Positions 1 through 14,100 of a stretch of 64,000 nt of DNA are shown here, in pieces. The stretch is from the NCBI GenBank assembly GCA_916048095.2, contig OU696583.1, positions 6,363,822 through 6,427,821 of the forward strand, written 5' to 3'. The position numbers were made by a program, and so were the translations under genes. Each line of letters opens with the position of its first letter. The first letter of the stretch is position 1. This DNA comes from Sacculina carcini (lineage: Eukaryota > Arthropoda > Thecostraca > Sacculinidae). The notes beneath the pieces are model-generated. The model made no database searches. It had not been told where the DNA came from and saw only the letters and a list, made by a program, of their open reading frames with translations.

Positions 1-37
1 GTGCAACACGGCGGACTGAATGTTGTTAAACAATGTG

Positions 38-143
38 TCACTGTTGAAGCAGCGAGCATGTTGATGTGCTGAATTGTTTTGGCACTGTTTTGCATTTGAA
101 TGCTTCACGAAAACGCGAGCTGCCGTAGAATGCCCCATTTATT
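38..143 (-). CDS. Gene A exon 15: C-terminal end and stop
   Basis: 106 nt, identical in length to gene B exon 15. Encodes INGAFYGSSRFREAFKC and ends CSLLQQ then TGA (38-40). Only 37 nt of 3' UTR lie in the window, with no visible poly(A) signal. Confidence 0.87.
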
Positions 144-3100
144 CTGAAAATAAGACAACAGAAAATCTCATTAGCATGTTTATTACGGTATATAATTACC
201 ACACGCCGAACAAGACCAAAGTTTCTCAATGTTTCAACCAAGCTTCTGTGTTTTCATTCAAATGGAAAATAAGGAAACATGTATTTTATGAAAACTGGAT
301 CGACTTGAACATCTCACCAAGTACTTTTTGACCGATAGTGCCCTAGTTCCTTTCTGTTTTCTTATGTCTTAAATACTTGTAATATGAGACGCGTTACGGA
401 CTTTTACCAAGTTACATTTGAATGGGAAGTATTGAAAAGTATTTATATATGTGGCAAATAATTTTTGAAATTGAGCGTCAGTCTTAGCTTGTATTTGTAA
501 ACATTCATCCATTAATGTCGAAAATTATTATGATAATATAAGTGTAATATTTGGATATACCTGATCTTGAAAAAATCTAGTAAGCAAGTTCTAGACAAAT
601 ATTTGAGCTTTTAGGGCAATCTAGTGATGGCAACAAATGTCGCCACTCAGCACTTTCGTGTACAAAATTTCAACTGATAGTCACACGTTGCAACTACTGT
701 TGCACTATATTCAGTAAGTTTTGATGCAGCTATTGTTGCACTATATTCAGTAAGTTTTGATGCAGCTATTGTTGCACTATATTCAGTAAGTTTTGATGCA
801 GCTATTGCTGCAATATTTCCTATTTCTAGAAGTCACACACTTCTAAAATTCACACATTTTAAAACTCACACACTCCTATTTCATATTGTTCACTCCTATT
901 TCATATTTCTATATTGAAACATACAGCTTATATGCTTATATGTATATATGCGTATAACCACATATATATTTATAAGTATGCTTATATATACGTTGTTATA
1001 TATAGGCAGCGAGAATATATGTATATGGTATAAGATAATATGAATGTGTGTTTATGAATATGCGTATATACGTATATGATGTAAGGGAAAACACAAATGA
1101 TGTTACACAATCTATGTCTCTTACATAATGTATGTCAAAAAGATCAAATATATGTATATGTGTACTTGTATGCACTATGCATCTTGATATATATTTGAAA
1201 CTTGAAAAATAGACAATTGATCAATGTTCAATTTGTGTTTACCGTACCTGTTTTTGATGGGCACTTTTCTACTTCTAAAGAAATCTTGGTGCTGTTTAAC
1301 TCTGTCTTCACATCGTGCCTGCAAACAAAGTAAATAATGATGATATTATTATTATTGTATACTATACTGCCCAAATACAGTATGTTGTAGGCTATCAGTC
1401 TTACCTTGTAAATCAGTGGTCTGTGACTTTTTCTCTGATTCCCCACGGCCCAATGAACCACCACATAATCTTTCACAACAACTCTGAAGAAGTCAATAAA
1501 TGGAGTTTTCCACCAAATTTAAGGTCACGAAGTCACCATAATCGAAAATCAACTAATTCGGATTGATAAAAAACACGCACATTTGTCTCTCTGTTCGACC
1601 ATTCGGGTAACGTTACATTCCCCACCAGTTAGGAACTACTCACAGACTACGTATCACTGAAACAGATGGGGAATACGACCAAGCAAGGTTAAATTGGTTT
1701 GAAATTGTCCTCTTCCTCGGATATCAAGGTAGTTTATTATTGAAGTTTTGTCTGATGGCTTCCTCATGTAATTATTGACTATAAACGACTTTCCTAGCTA
1801 TTGCATGTTGCGTGTTATTATACATTAAATAAAATTATGTGCTATTGAAAGAAAAGCTGACCAAACGGAAAATGAATATGCACATTAAGTATAAATATTG
1901 ATTTAAGTTCAATGTCAAAAGAGAGGTATTGAATATAATTGATGTAAAAGATGGAATAGAAGATAAAATAGGACAGAGGAGTAAATACTGAGATATTACA
2001 AGCTACTATTGTACCAAAATACACCAAACTACACTGTACCACATTATTTCAGTGGTACTGCATCTCTGATCCACGATCAACTGTTGCTGGCGATTATTTG
2101 TGCGAAATAATTCAGCTCGGCTGAAACATCTGGTTTGTTTGAGGCTAATTCAATGACCTGAGCAAAGGCGATGAAAAACGACTGATCGCTCGATGTGTAC
2201 TCAAAGGAGGGTAGTGCTGGTGCGAGCTGTCTGTTAGCGGAGTGCTGCTGGTAGGCCAACTCGAGAGTATAGTGTAGCCGCTTCAAACCGTTCTTATCGT
2301 CCTCTGCTTTCATGGGCTTCTGAATAAGCCAAATATATAAGCAATGAACAACTGGTAATTAATTTGCGTGACAGCATTGATTGATTGGTCACAAACATTT
2401 TTCATTGAGTTGACAGCATACGTTGTGAAATATATTTTTTTCAGGGAAATTCCAATGCAGTTGTATTCTATGGTGAGTTTTATATATTTTGTTTCATTTT
2501 CTGTTAGATACAAAGATAGGCAGATTGATTGGGAAGCATTGGTAGAAACGAATTGCAATTATGCATAATTTTTCGAGAGATGACTGACATAAAATGCTAC
2601 TGGAACAAATGCATAATCCAATTTATTTGGGCTAGTCACTGGCTAGTTGTACTATGGTTTCGCACGCTGGACTCTAGAACATGAGTAATATTGCGTTTAT
2701 TGAGGCCGATGAACGCCTGCTGAATTATCTAGCTTTCAGCTGCACACCAGACACGCTCACTTACAGGGTCGTATACACCCTTTGGAAAACTGGTTTTTGG
2801 AAGATCCACGCTCTGATTTTGGTATGATTTCAAGATACACGCTTCGTAGGCTGCCAATCTAGATCCGGTGGTCGAGTCCGGGGACTCCACGCGCTGTCCC
2901 GGGTGGTTATAGTCTGCAAAAAAACGCAAATATGTATTGGAGTTACGAAGGGAAAACTCTCAAGAAAGAAACTCTTCATAACTGCATACGTAAAAATGAA
3001 GAACACCTTAGAATTTGTACAAGAATGTGATGTACCAAGAGGAGAATGGTTTGTTTTATTGTTAGAACGAGGTTATTTTGTCACAATTTGCATCTGATAA

Positions 3101-6100
3101 ACTCATATGGTTATTACTAGGGTGCCCTTTTGTTGCAAATGCAACTTTTTCATTGTATACTCTATTCATCATAAGAATCCCAAAAATCAAACTTTTATTG
3201 ATCTGAGATAAATATTAAAAAAGTTATAAATGTAACCTTTTGCAACTTTTTGTGTTTAGCGCAACTTTTGCAACTTTTTCAATTTGAGAGCAACTACTTG
3301 GGCTTGGGGCCAATTTTGATCGTTTAGAACAAATATTCTATACTATGAGGAAATAAATTAGTTCCAAAGTTATACCATGTTCATGTATTGTCAACACGAG
3401 TTCGATAAACATGTATCTTGAAGACGTATGAAAATTGTGTCCGTGTGTGGTGCTAGACATTCTGCGTGTGTACGCGCCCTGATCAGCAAAAATCATTTTG
3501 ACTTCAGAGCATTGAGGAAAATTGTCATTGATTTAGTCTGTCAAATGTATTTAAATGTGACTGTCTATCAGTGCGACAGACTCGACATGTGAATGAATGC
3601 ATGTGAAAGCAAGTGGGACACCAATCTTTATATAACCGCGAATGTTCAAAATGCATTAGAAACGAAAACGTGAAACCAAAACGTGTAGTGTTAGGGAAAG
3701 ATTTCAATGCCAAATTTGTATTACTCCATTGTTAGTGAAGCATTGAGCTAAACTTTTTAGCGCAATTTGTGCGATTTTTAGCGCACCAAAATGTCACCCT
3801 TGTCGCCAATGAGGTATCAGTTGAAGCTCAGGAACCACGCAATCCTAGCACAACCACGAATGAGCAAAACGTATTGTAGTAATTGTTATTTCATATAAAA
3901 TGTTCAAAATGTTGCCGCAAAAAAGTAAGTTATTTCATAATGATGTGATTTTCACTATCTTTTTCACGGGCTTGAGTGAAATGTCTGCAAATTTTTAGCG
4001 CAACTTTTCTGGATTGTTAGCGCACCAAAAGGTCACCCTAGTTATTACATAAGATCAGCGGTCTGTATGTTTAACTTTTAACCTCTCCCAACTTCTTAAT
4101 GGGCCAACACATCATTTTTTGAAACAGCACTGAGAAGTTCAATTAATTCAGATGCTCCATCAAAGTAAATGTCAGGAAATCACTCGAAAGGAATATAAAC
4201 AAATTTGGATTGATAAAAACACACATCAAAAATACATATCCTGTCTGACCTATTATTCATACTTGGCAACTCCTCCGTTCTTCACAAGCTACGGGCCACT
4301 GCATTATATCATAGAACAAAGGGTGTTTAAAAGTTATCTGAGAAGAATACGGAAAAATAATGTCGGAATCAAACGACTGCATGCTTGTAAGTGTATGTAT
4401 ATGTTAGTGTGTGTGCATTTGTGCTTAGATTTGTAGCGATTCTAGATGCTATTGTCTAGATGTTGTGCCCAACGCTAAGCAGTATGTTCTTGCACCAATT
4501 AAACAACTGCTTGATGAAACAGAAAATTAACAGGGGCGAAATTGATGCGCAAATTCAAAGATTCAATTATTATGTTCAAATAGTTATATCGGACGGAGAT
4601 CATCCATTATTTGTCTTCGTTTGGTTACATCAATGTCACAGTGTACTGCTTGGCCCCTAATTATGCTTTGTCCTTCTTGAATTGACCTACAAGGCTGAAC
4701 TCTACACATTAGCGTATCTTCATAAGTGCCGCACTGTTTCACTCACCAGGCCAAAGCAGAGCCCCGACAGTGTTCTCAATGATTAGCGAGCCTAGACCAG
4801 CGTTGTTGACATATTCCGGCAGTCCGAAGCCGTAGAGAGGAGGTGCCATGGCTCCCATGGGCGTGGTGATTAAAGTCAGTGTTTTGTCCACTCTAATGCG
4901 TGTCCTGGAGCCACAACATATGTTCTTATCAAGTGACTCTATCACAAAGTAAGAAAAAATCTATGTGAGTATTTCGCCGTATACCACCTTTTAAATGAAA
5001 ATAAAAAGGGGAAAGGCAGAAATAAATGTGGCATTAAACACGGGCGTATATCCTGGGGGGTATATATACCTCCCGAAAAATCGGCTGGGGGTATGAATAT
5101 TCAATTATACCCCCGATAATTATGTTGAGTTCATTTGATTGGGTATATTATCATCAAAATCAGCATAGCAAAAACAATTCAAGAAAAATGTGAAAATGTA
5201 TAAATATTTAGACATTATACTTTACGCAATATTCTTTTCATTGAGGTACATGTGTTATAATTGAATAGGCCGGAAATAGTTGATGGTCCCATGCAATTGA
5301 CCGACAGATCCAAGTTTGAACACATAATGCATGATGTCTGTCATCCCCCCGAGCCTCGACACATATTTACGCCCCTGACATTGAATGTCGGTATCCACTT
5401 TCTATCATATTGTAACATGCAGGAATGGTTTGTCAATATCGCAATGATACCCTCATTTTCTGACTCGAGTCATTTGTTAATATTTTTTCTTAATCATAAC
5501 ACCAAAATCTCATCACATCTGCGCTTACCATCTGTGTGTATTCTAATTTGTGTTATTTTATAAATCAAAAGTCCTAGTAAATTCCTTGTTTTCTCAACCA
5601 AAATAGTAGATTGGTTCATAACCAAATATATTTTTATATTTAATGAAAATTATCCAATTTCGCGCAAAAACATATTTTCCAGGCATGCGTGGCATTTGTG
5701 GCATTCGAGGCATTTATGGACTCCGTGGTGCAGTTGTTAGCACACCCGCCTCACAAGCGGGAGGTCCGTGTTTCGAAGCCCGGCGGAACAGAATTTCATT
5801 GGGCGAATTCTACAATCCCACAGCCCCTGTCCACCCAGCAGAAAATGATGGTACCAGATATCAGTCATGAGTTGTGCCATGCATTCTGGGGAGGTGGCCC
5901 TCTCTAACGCGTCTTACGTCCTTGTGGCGCCATAGCGTGGAGAGGGTTGGTTCTGCGGTGGCAGCGAGCTACACGGGGCACGCCTGTGTGTTCATAAGCT
6001 TCGGCTTCTTCCCGTGTAGCAGCTGCCACTTAGGCATTTAACCTTTATTTATTTATGCCTTATTCTCTGCAATGTATGATTGTGCTTATGGCCCCTGCGC

Positions 6101-8111
6101 TGTTAAAAATGTTTTCACAGGACGACAGGCAGAGCCGTAGCAACCGCCCCCCGTACCCCCCGGCCGGGGGGGCCCGAATGTTGAGGGGCCCCTCTGCTTC
6201 ACGTATTATGTGATTATATCTAATAAATACATTCAATATTCACAATGGGGGCCTCAAGTGTTGTCTTCGGGGGGGGCATAATTCCTCGCAACGGCTCTGA
6301 CGACAGGCCACAATCTGTTTTTGCTTTTCAACGGTAGCTTTACACTAAAGTCTGCTTGAGACCCCTCTCGTAAACATCTGCAAATATAGCATGCGAAACT
6401 TGTGTTGACGATTAGGCGGTGTTGAATGTCTGGGGTTACGGGCATTAAATAATTATAAAAATGTGCATGTGTTCATAACTGTACACTCACTCCCAAGTTC
6501 TGGGCGTTTTCGGGTCGATATCATTCTTATAGCGAAGGCGCTCGCGAAGAAGCCATCTGCTGAATTCCTTCGCTTGTTGAGCGTTGTCCTGTATCAAGTC
6601 ATTTGGTTTGAACTGTCTGTAGTACTCGTCTAGCTTACTGGTATCTGTTGACCAGCTCAACATCTGTGCGTCGGCTTTCAACGGGTCAGGTCTTGTCTTC
6701 CAGAAGGTCTGTAGATAGGTTGATGTCATCCACTTGGGTAAACTGTTTTTTGTCAAGCTGTGCTGTTCTCTGCTGAAGTTGGACATGGCGCTGGTATCAG
6801 TCTGGTTCAAATGGTGCACCAGGAAGACGTAGTTGAGTGCGTGAGGCATGACCTCCTCGACCAGCAGTCTGCATTGACCGCGAATGTCGTGAGGAAGACC
6901 CAGTTGTTCCTCGTGTAGCTGAACACAACATTTGGATTCACACGACAGAATTTTAATTGTAATTTATTATCATTTTAATTTTGAATTTTAGCTGTTTGAA
7001 CACATTTCAATGTGGCTCTCTACAGAGGAAACTTGGTATTGAACAACAGAGTACTAGAGCGGATACGAAGGGTAGTAAACAGGAAAATCACATTATGTCT
7101 CAACAAATTTAGCGAACACAAAAACAACATCGACAAACACCCGCCCGTGCGTTTTCTCAACTAGAGCATGACATTCATCATATTTCTACACGTTCTTTTC
7201 TCCTGAAATTCTCACGGGCAGCAACGCATTGAAGAATATGCGGAGCTGTAATAGTGTCGAACTGTGATTACGAGTGTTAAACTCACCGACACAAAGTCGA
7301 GAAAGTCTGACGTATAGTGAATTCCCATGGCCGTGATATAGTTCATGATGTATCCCCAGCTCAGGACGTGACTCAACACCCTAAGAAACAAGACAGGCAG
7401 TGTGTTCAACTATTTACAGTCTTTGAGCTCGTCCGGATTGCAAGTGTAGCTGTTATCCGGATTGCAAGTGATGCTATTAATTATCCAAGCAGAATCGTAA
7501 AAGGCAAAAGACAACACGGTAAATGGTGGAATTATACTAAGAAACGACAAATAAACAATGATACACAAGCTTGCACAGATGAAAGTGTTATCAGATGGTC
7601 GATGTCTAACAAGTAGCTCGTCCGTCCTTGAACAGGTATTCATGTTCAACCGATATATATATTTGCTGAGGAGTAGGACATGATCAGTTATTTGGAAATT
7701 CTACAATTCAAATGGCTGAGTTACAAAATGATCTGATTAATAAGAAAAAAGTGAGGAGACATCTACCATTGGACCCTGATCAAAGGCACATAGGTAATCC
7801 CTGGTTTTGTTTCGTCATAATTCTTCTGCAGCAGTATGAATTTATTTCAGCAAGACCAGCAGCTTTATAAAACTTTCTCACTTGATACCGTTCATTATTT
7901 TAATTTATTCAGTGGTGTCATATGACTATGATGATGATGATAAATTTAGAGGGGCGCACCGAGGGCCTCTCAGATTATATGGCTCCCCTCGTGATATTAC
8001 TAAAGTCCAATTTTCGTCTTCATTGTGTTGGTTTCCTTTCTTTTCCGTTTGAACACTGATAGTCGATGTGTATTTTTTCAATTTCTGGGATTATCGTGTT
8101 TTGACATTGTA

Positions 8112-8146
<35 letters not shown>

Positions 8147-11100
8147 ATAATAATGTGCTTACTTGCTTGTTAAAGAGCATATTACCGTTTAAGTGAAGCG
8201 TCGACGAGACTATTGAGCATGATCAGGTGACTGGGGTGCTCAATCCACACAGGAGTTGAGTCGTTCAGCAGGTTACTGTCTATCAAGCGTTCTAGTATAG
8301 AATACCAGTCGAACTGTCACGACAAACAGACTCATGATGAACACGTATACATACATATATCCATTGCTTGATAGAAGTAATCGATTTGGCGACGCCCTCA
8401 AGATCGCGCCCGAGTCTTGTCTTTCACCTCCCTCGGCTTAAACAGCGCATAATCATAAATACTTGTACTCGATGAAATAATATAGCAGTGTGTATTTTGA
8501 GTGATGGTCGTATCATCATTATCAAGGTTGAGCACAACATAGACACTTTTATCAAAACACATTTCAGATATTTGCTTCATATTCCTTCATTCATTCACCT
8601 ATTTGACCGTACCAACGAAAACATTAAACTTATGTGATAAAAACAAAAATAAATCACAGAGCCGAGTAAAAGAAAGCGTGTATCATGTAATAGTGTCTGA
8701 TTGCTTGATACAAGCTATTCCCAGTTACCGAGGGCGCCAGTGTCTTCAGTTCAGCTACAGTTGACAGTTGGTCAAGGTGCTCCTGTCCGTTTCCTGGCCA
8801 TGCATCCACCTGTCACGCATAATGTAATGTGAACAAGTGAAGGAGTGAATCATTGGTCTGTCAGACGTATCGTTGTGAAGGTTTTGCATTTTAATTACTT
8901 TATAACCAGCTCTCTATATGCATTAATCATGTTTGTATAATATTATTTGATATTGATATGTTACGCTGTTGTTTAAGTATACTTTCATTTATTGTTTTGA
9001 TTTAGTAACTTTAAGGATGTGTGCTCCCTTTTCATTGACTTTTATCTTCCTGACTAAGATCGTGATTATCAAACCTTCTATACATCTATATCTATATTGT
9101 CTATATACTTAATATCGGATACATCAACTTCTAAATCTCATCTACATATCTTCTACATCTACACCTTCTATGTAATCTGTATATCCTTTGGGTGCTTTAG
9201 GTACTTATGGTCACTGCATGGTGGTAATAGTGGTTGCATTTTTCCCATGCCACTGTGCTTGCCTGTAATTAATATTAATAATAATGTACATATGTGTATA
9301 TACGAGTAATCGATGTGTAATGGTCACTTGCTTTGACAAACTCCGTCTCAAAGTTGACGACTTCTTTGGCGAAAATATCAATATCTTTCTCAATACCGTC
9401 GTAGTCAATGAAAGTGTCCTTGGCCAAATTCAGCATGACCTTCTTCACTAGGTTGATGTACATTTCCTACACACACACACACCATGTTATAGTGTGAAGT
9501 TCCAATGTGTCCAGATAACTGTGTTCAGATAGGCCATATTCTTTACTTCCAAAATAAACTTTTCGCTAAACTTTAACACTTGCAATGGATGTACATTGTG
9601 TAATGTACTTGCCGTTATGGCATATGGCTTGGAGGTAAACTTGAATAATGTGGGCAAGTACGTCTGGCCAGGAGCAATCTGAGGAAACCAAACACATGCA
9701 CGCACACATCCACGCTTACATGTACACAAAGACTAACAAGCCGACAAATTATTGTTTTGACGGGATGATATGTAAATAGCATGTTTTTCTAAGATGGTTT
9801 TCTGTTGTTAGTTAGAACTGTTCTCTTGATACTTTTTAAGCGTACGATATTGAAAATGAAGAACGATTGCTTTCATTATTGGACAAAAATTTTGTGGATT
9901 TCTTTTTTGGGGACTTATTCCAGTACAATGAACTTATTTATATTCTTAATTGAACACACCGACACCACATTGTCGGCCGCTTGCCAATGCCAATCTTAGT
10001 AAAGACTTCAAGAACATGACCGGATAGGAAATGTGCGAGAATCTTGCACTCACGACCAAAATGTTGCGATCTCCTTTCTTTATTGGCGGTCTCCACGTGA
10101 ATGTTAGTAGAGTGTTGGCCGCGGGTTCCACTGACAGATCAATGAAAACATCGTCGAAATTCCAATCCGAATCGTTCCAGCTGGTTGTGAATTCCAAGTT
10201 TCCGTCTAGCCTAGTGACTACGGTCACGCAACAACCGTGGAAAAGGTCATTACAGCACAGTTACAAGGCAACACAGTCTCATTACAGGCCAGCACAGTGA
10301 CAAGGTTGTGACGATGTCGTTTTCAACAGTGGTTTCTAGCATCGTCATGTGCTTGTATTCTTGAGCTTGCATAACATTTGGCCGTGCCCGTAATTAAATG
10401 GCTTTCAGAAAATGAACGAAATTGAAATTGTCCACATAACACAAAATTATGAAAGCGTTTAAGGTAAGCTCTAAGGTTTGGTACGTCACTAGCCTGATGA
10501 CTACATGCTCCTTAGATTAAGAACTACATTTTCTGATTGCATATCGCCCTATCATTTAATTCCCCTATCTAACTCATCACTGCCTGGACAAAGCTTCCGC
10601 GATCAAACTAGTGAATTATTTACACCTATAATTTTTCCAACCAGTGGTGGCGCCAGGGGGGGGGGGGGGGGGCTCCAGCCCCCCTATGCCCCCCAAAATC
10701 ATAATCATGGAGATTAAAACTTCCTATCACTGTAAATTAAGTCCTGTAATTTTAGTTCAAGTTTGAAGACTGAATCAGTGTGCCCCAGTCCCTTATTATA
10801 ATGGTATGTAGTCAGCGTTCGAGTGTAGCTCTTCATGTTTCGCCAAGCCCGCTCAACTTATTCCTTGGCAACCACAACTTTTTCCTTAACCCCCCCAGCC
10901 CCCCCCCCCCCAACATCAGAAAATCCTGGCGCCGCCATTGCTTTTCCTCTTATCACAATGCACCTCTTTAATACTTAGAAATTATTCAACATGTCTTGAA
11001 GCTGTCAAATCTGTTTTTCTTTGATCTCTTTCCATGTCGGCATAATTTGTTGGCTTCCAGTATTTTGTGTTAATTACAAATGTTAAAACCAATGTTATTG

Positions 11101-14100
11101 GTAAGCTACACATACGCACTCGAAAAACGCTTCTGGAACACGCACATACACGAGGATGTACTTAATTAAACGCCCAATTTTATTACGCACTCTGCACGCC
11201 ACTGTTAGTGATAAAAAAAACGTTTTTTTTGGTTGCGGTTTTTTTTGCAAAAAATATGTTTTTTTTAGGTTTTTTTTTTTAGAATCAGCCCCAATTGTCA
11301 TCGGATGTTAGATTTTAGTACATAGAAATGAGTTCAATTCATGTTTTGTACATCTTTACATGTCTTATTTCAAAGAAAATTTGATAATAGTATAAAAAAC
11401 AAGAATATTTATCAATAAATACCTCAGGAGACTGTTTGAAAGTGCATCCGGGTTCGGTGGTTAAGTTTTTTTTCATTGAGAAAACCCATGTTTTTAAAGA
11501 TGGTTTTAATTATGTGGATATTTGAAATAATTTATCAGCATAACAAAACAAATTCATTGAATAATCATGTTTTTTTTAAAGAAACCATGTTTTTTAGGAA
11601 AAAATGCAATGATGTTTTTCAAACTGGTTTTAAATTCGTTTTATTAATGTACAGGTCCAGAAAATGTTGGCAGCAGAACAAGACAAGCTAATTGGTTGGT
11701 CAAGTGTTTTTTTTGACAAACGTTCATTCAAACTAACGCTTTTTTAATGAAACAATGTTTTCTAAAACAGTATCTATGTAAGATAGATTTGATTGATGTA
11801 CGTTCAAATAACATTTGTATAGCAAGTAGCCTGCTGGTACGTATAAGCGGCTCGTTAAACCACTTAATTTAAACTGTTCTTTTAAACCATGTTTTTTTTT
11901 CAAAATATATTTTTTGGAAAAACTGTTTTCGTAGATGTAGAGAATGCGAAAAAAATTGGCGGCAGATCAAGGAAAGTTTAACCAAATTAACTGCTTTTTT
12001 ATTAGTAACCTGTTTTTAGAACTGGTTTTATGGATGATGGTTTCTTTGATGTAGTTATTTGTGTTCAAATACTTTTTTGTACATCAAATATATTTCCTCA
12101 GTTGTTTTTTTTCCTACACGAAAATATTGTCCGTTTTTCTGGTCCGTTGCCACTGCGACCCGCTTTTATTCGTAGTCTCATTAGGGACACTAAGTTTGTG
12201 TGCATATTCGTAGTATTTGTGTAAATATCTGCAGTGTTTGTACTCTTATATTTGCTAATAATTGATCTGCTGAATGAAATGATGAAACTTATTATAAACA
12301 ACGTAGTTAATTTCTGGCAGTAAAAAGTTAATGTGTAAAAAATAAAAATAAATTATGCCACCTGTTGTTTTTTTAAAACAGTTTCAGATTTTAGCATAAA
12401 AAACGGTTCTCAAACCCTGCTTTCTTACACAATGATTAACTCAATAATTGAATGCAAAACTGTACTGTACATAGAAGTGCCGCACAGTACCGTGCAAACA
12501 ATGATATTAGGTCTTTCAGACACATTATAACAATTATATTGTGCATATTTAATGATAATTCAATTTGATAGGGACACTAATAGCATGAATAACCCATGTG
12601 TTGATAAAAATAATTCATTTAACATCCCAAATATATCATTTCCATAATTTGAATTCATTGCATGACTCTTAAAAAAAACCCAAAAAGAACGTGTTTTTTT
12701 GGTCGCGGTTTTTTTTGGCAAAAAAAAACGTTCTTTTTAAAAAAAAACGTCGGTTTTTTTTAGGTCGCATCTCTAGCCACTGTGCATTTGCAAACGCTGC
12801 TGAGCTTTGCAAACGCTCGCTACGATGCATGTAAGTTCATGGAATCTCAGCACACAGACACGCATACGAATACAATGTGTGTTCATGCGGACACACACAC
12901 GTACGTTGAGCTTTATCATTATAGATTGTATGAATTTCAGTTACATAATCAGAGGTAAGGTTGAAGCTTGATAGCAAGTATATCAATTCGAATTTTTCAT
13001 CTGGATATTATATTTATTGCATCTCACTGAACAAATCTTGGAGAATGTCCTTCTTTTGGGCACTGCGCATGCCATTCATGCACGATGCGTACAGCTTGCG
13101 AGCTTTTGAGAGAGCCGAGTATGAAGGTGCTGGAGGTCCGCTCAGAAGCGCGCCAAACAAAGCGTCCAGGTTGCGCCCCAACATCCATTCTTGCAACGAC
13201 TGCGGCCATCTACAAGATGAAAATCGACAAGAAATTAGGCAACAAAACTTATCATCATTCAACCTGTCTTACTCTCTCAACTACTGTGTTTCGGGCGTTT
13301 TTCTCAGTTTCATCAACTATTTAAGAGATTCAACTAACATTTGAATAATAAACCAAATACATTTCTATAGCTCAAGATTAAATAAAAATGTTTACTCAAG
13401 TGATGAACACATAGGCTATTGAACAGACATTGAAGTTTTGTTGGCGTAGGCTGATGGATTGTTTTGCAGTTTCAAAACTTACGTGTACTCAGATATGGTA
13501 TACGTCAGCTCCCGTAAGTTTCCACATGCGTGCTCGTAGAAATTTTCACATGGATCGGCAGAGAAATTCATCAACTGCTTGGTAATGTAAGCCTGCGTGA
13601 TGCACGCTGGGCTCGTGCACTCAACTGCCTGACGATCTCGAGCGGAGTTGAGCGACGACGAGGCGTTATGAGGTGTCCCTCCGGCAGAACAGGCAATAAT
13701 GACTGCCAGCACAGAGTGATCACTAGGGCTGTCAAGAAAGTAACCTAAAAATCTGAAAAAGTAACTTTATTTTAGAGAAAAAGTAACCTAAAAAAGTAAC
13801 CTGAAAATTACCTATGAGTTGTAATGTTATTATCACTTTTGGATCTCTTTATCACATGTGTATCACACATTTGCTGATCAGTGCGCTATATGAAATACAC
13901 GGTCTGATTGTTGTTTGTTTGTGAACATAAAAAGTAACCTAATAACCTATAAAAAGTAGCCTAAAATAACCTAACCTTCGTAAAAATATATATAAGACCT
14001 GTGTATTCCTTCAAAAAAGGTCAATTTCTATTTGCAGTTCCGAAGGAAGAAAACACACCAGTCCTTCTTGTCTACCCTCTTTCCGAGTTGGTACCATTTT

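Noticed and set aside
5719-5791. Functional tRNA-Val(CAC) gene
   Set aside because: The anticodon arm and promoter boxes are good, but the acceptor stem is mismatched and a SINE body with an AT tail follows.
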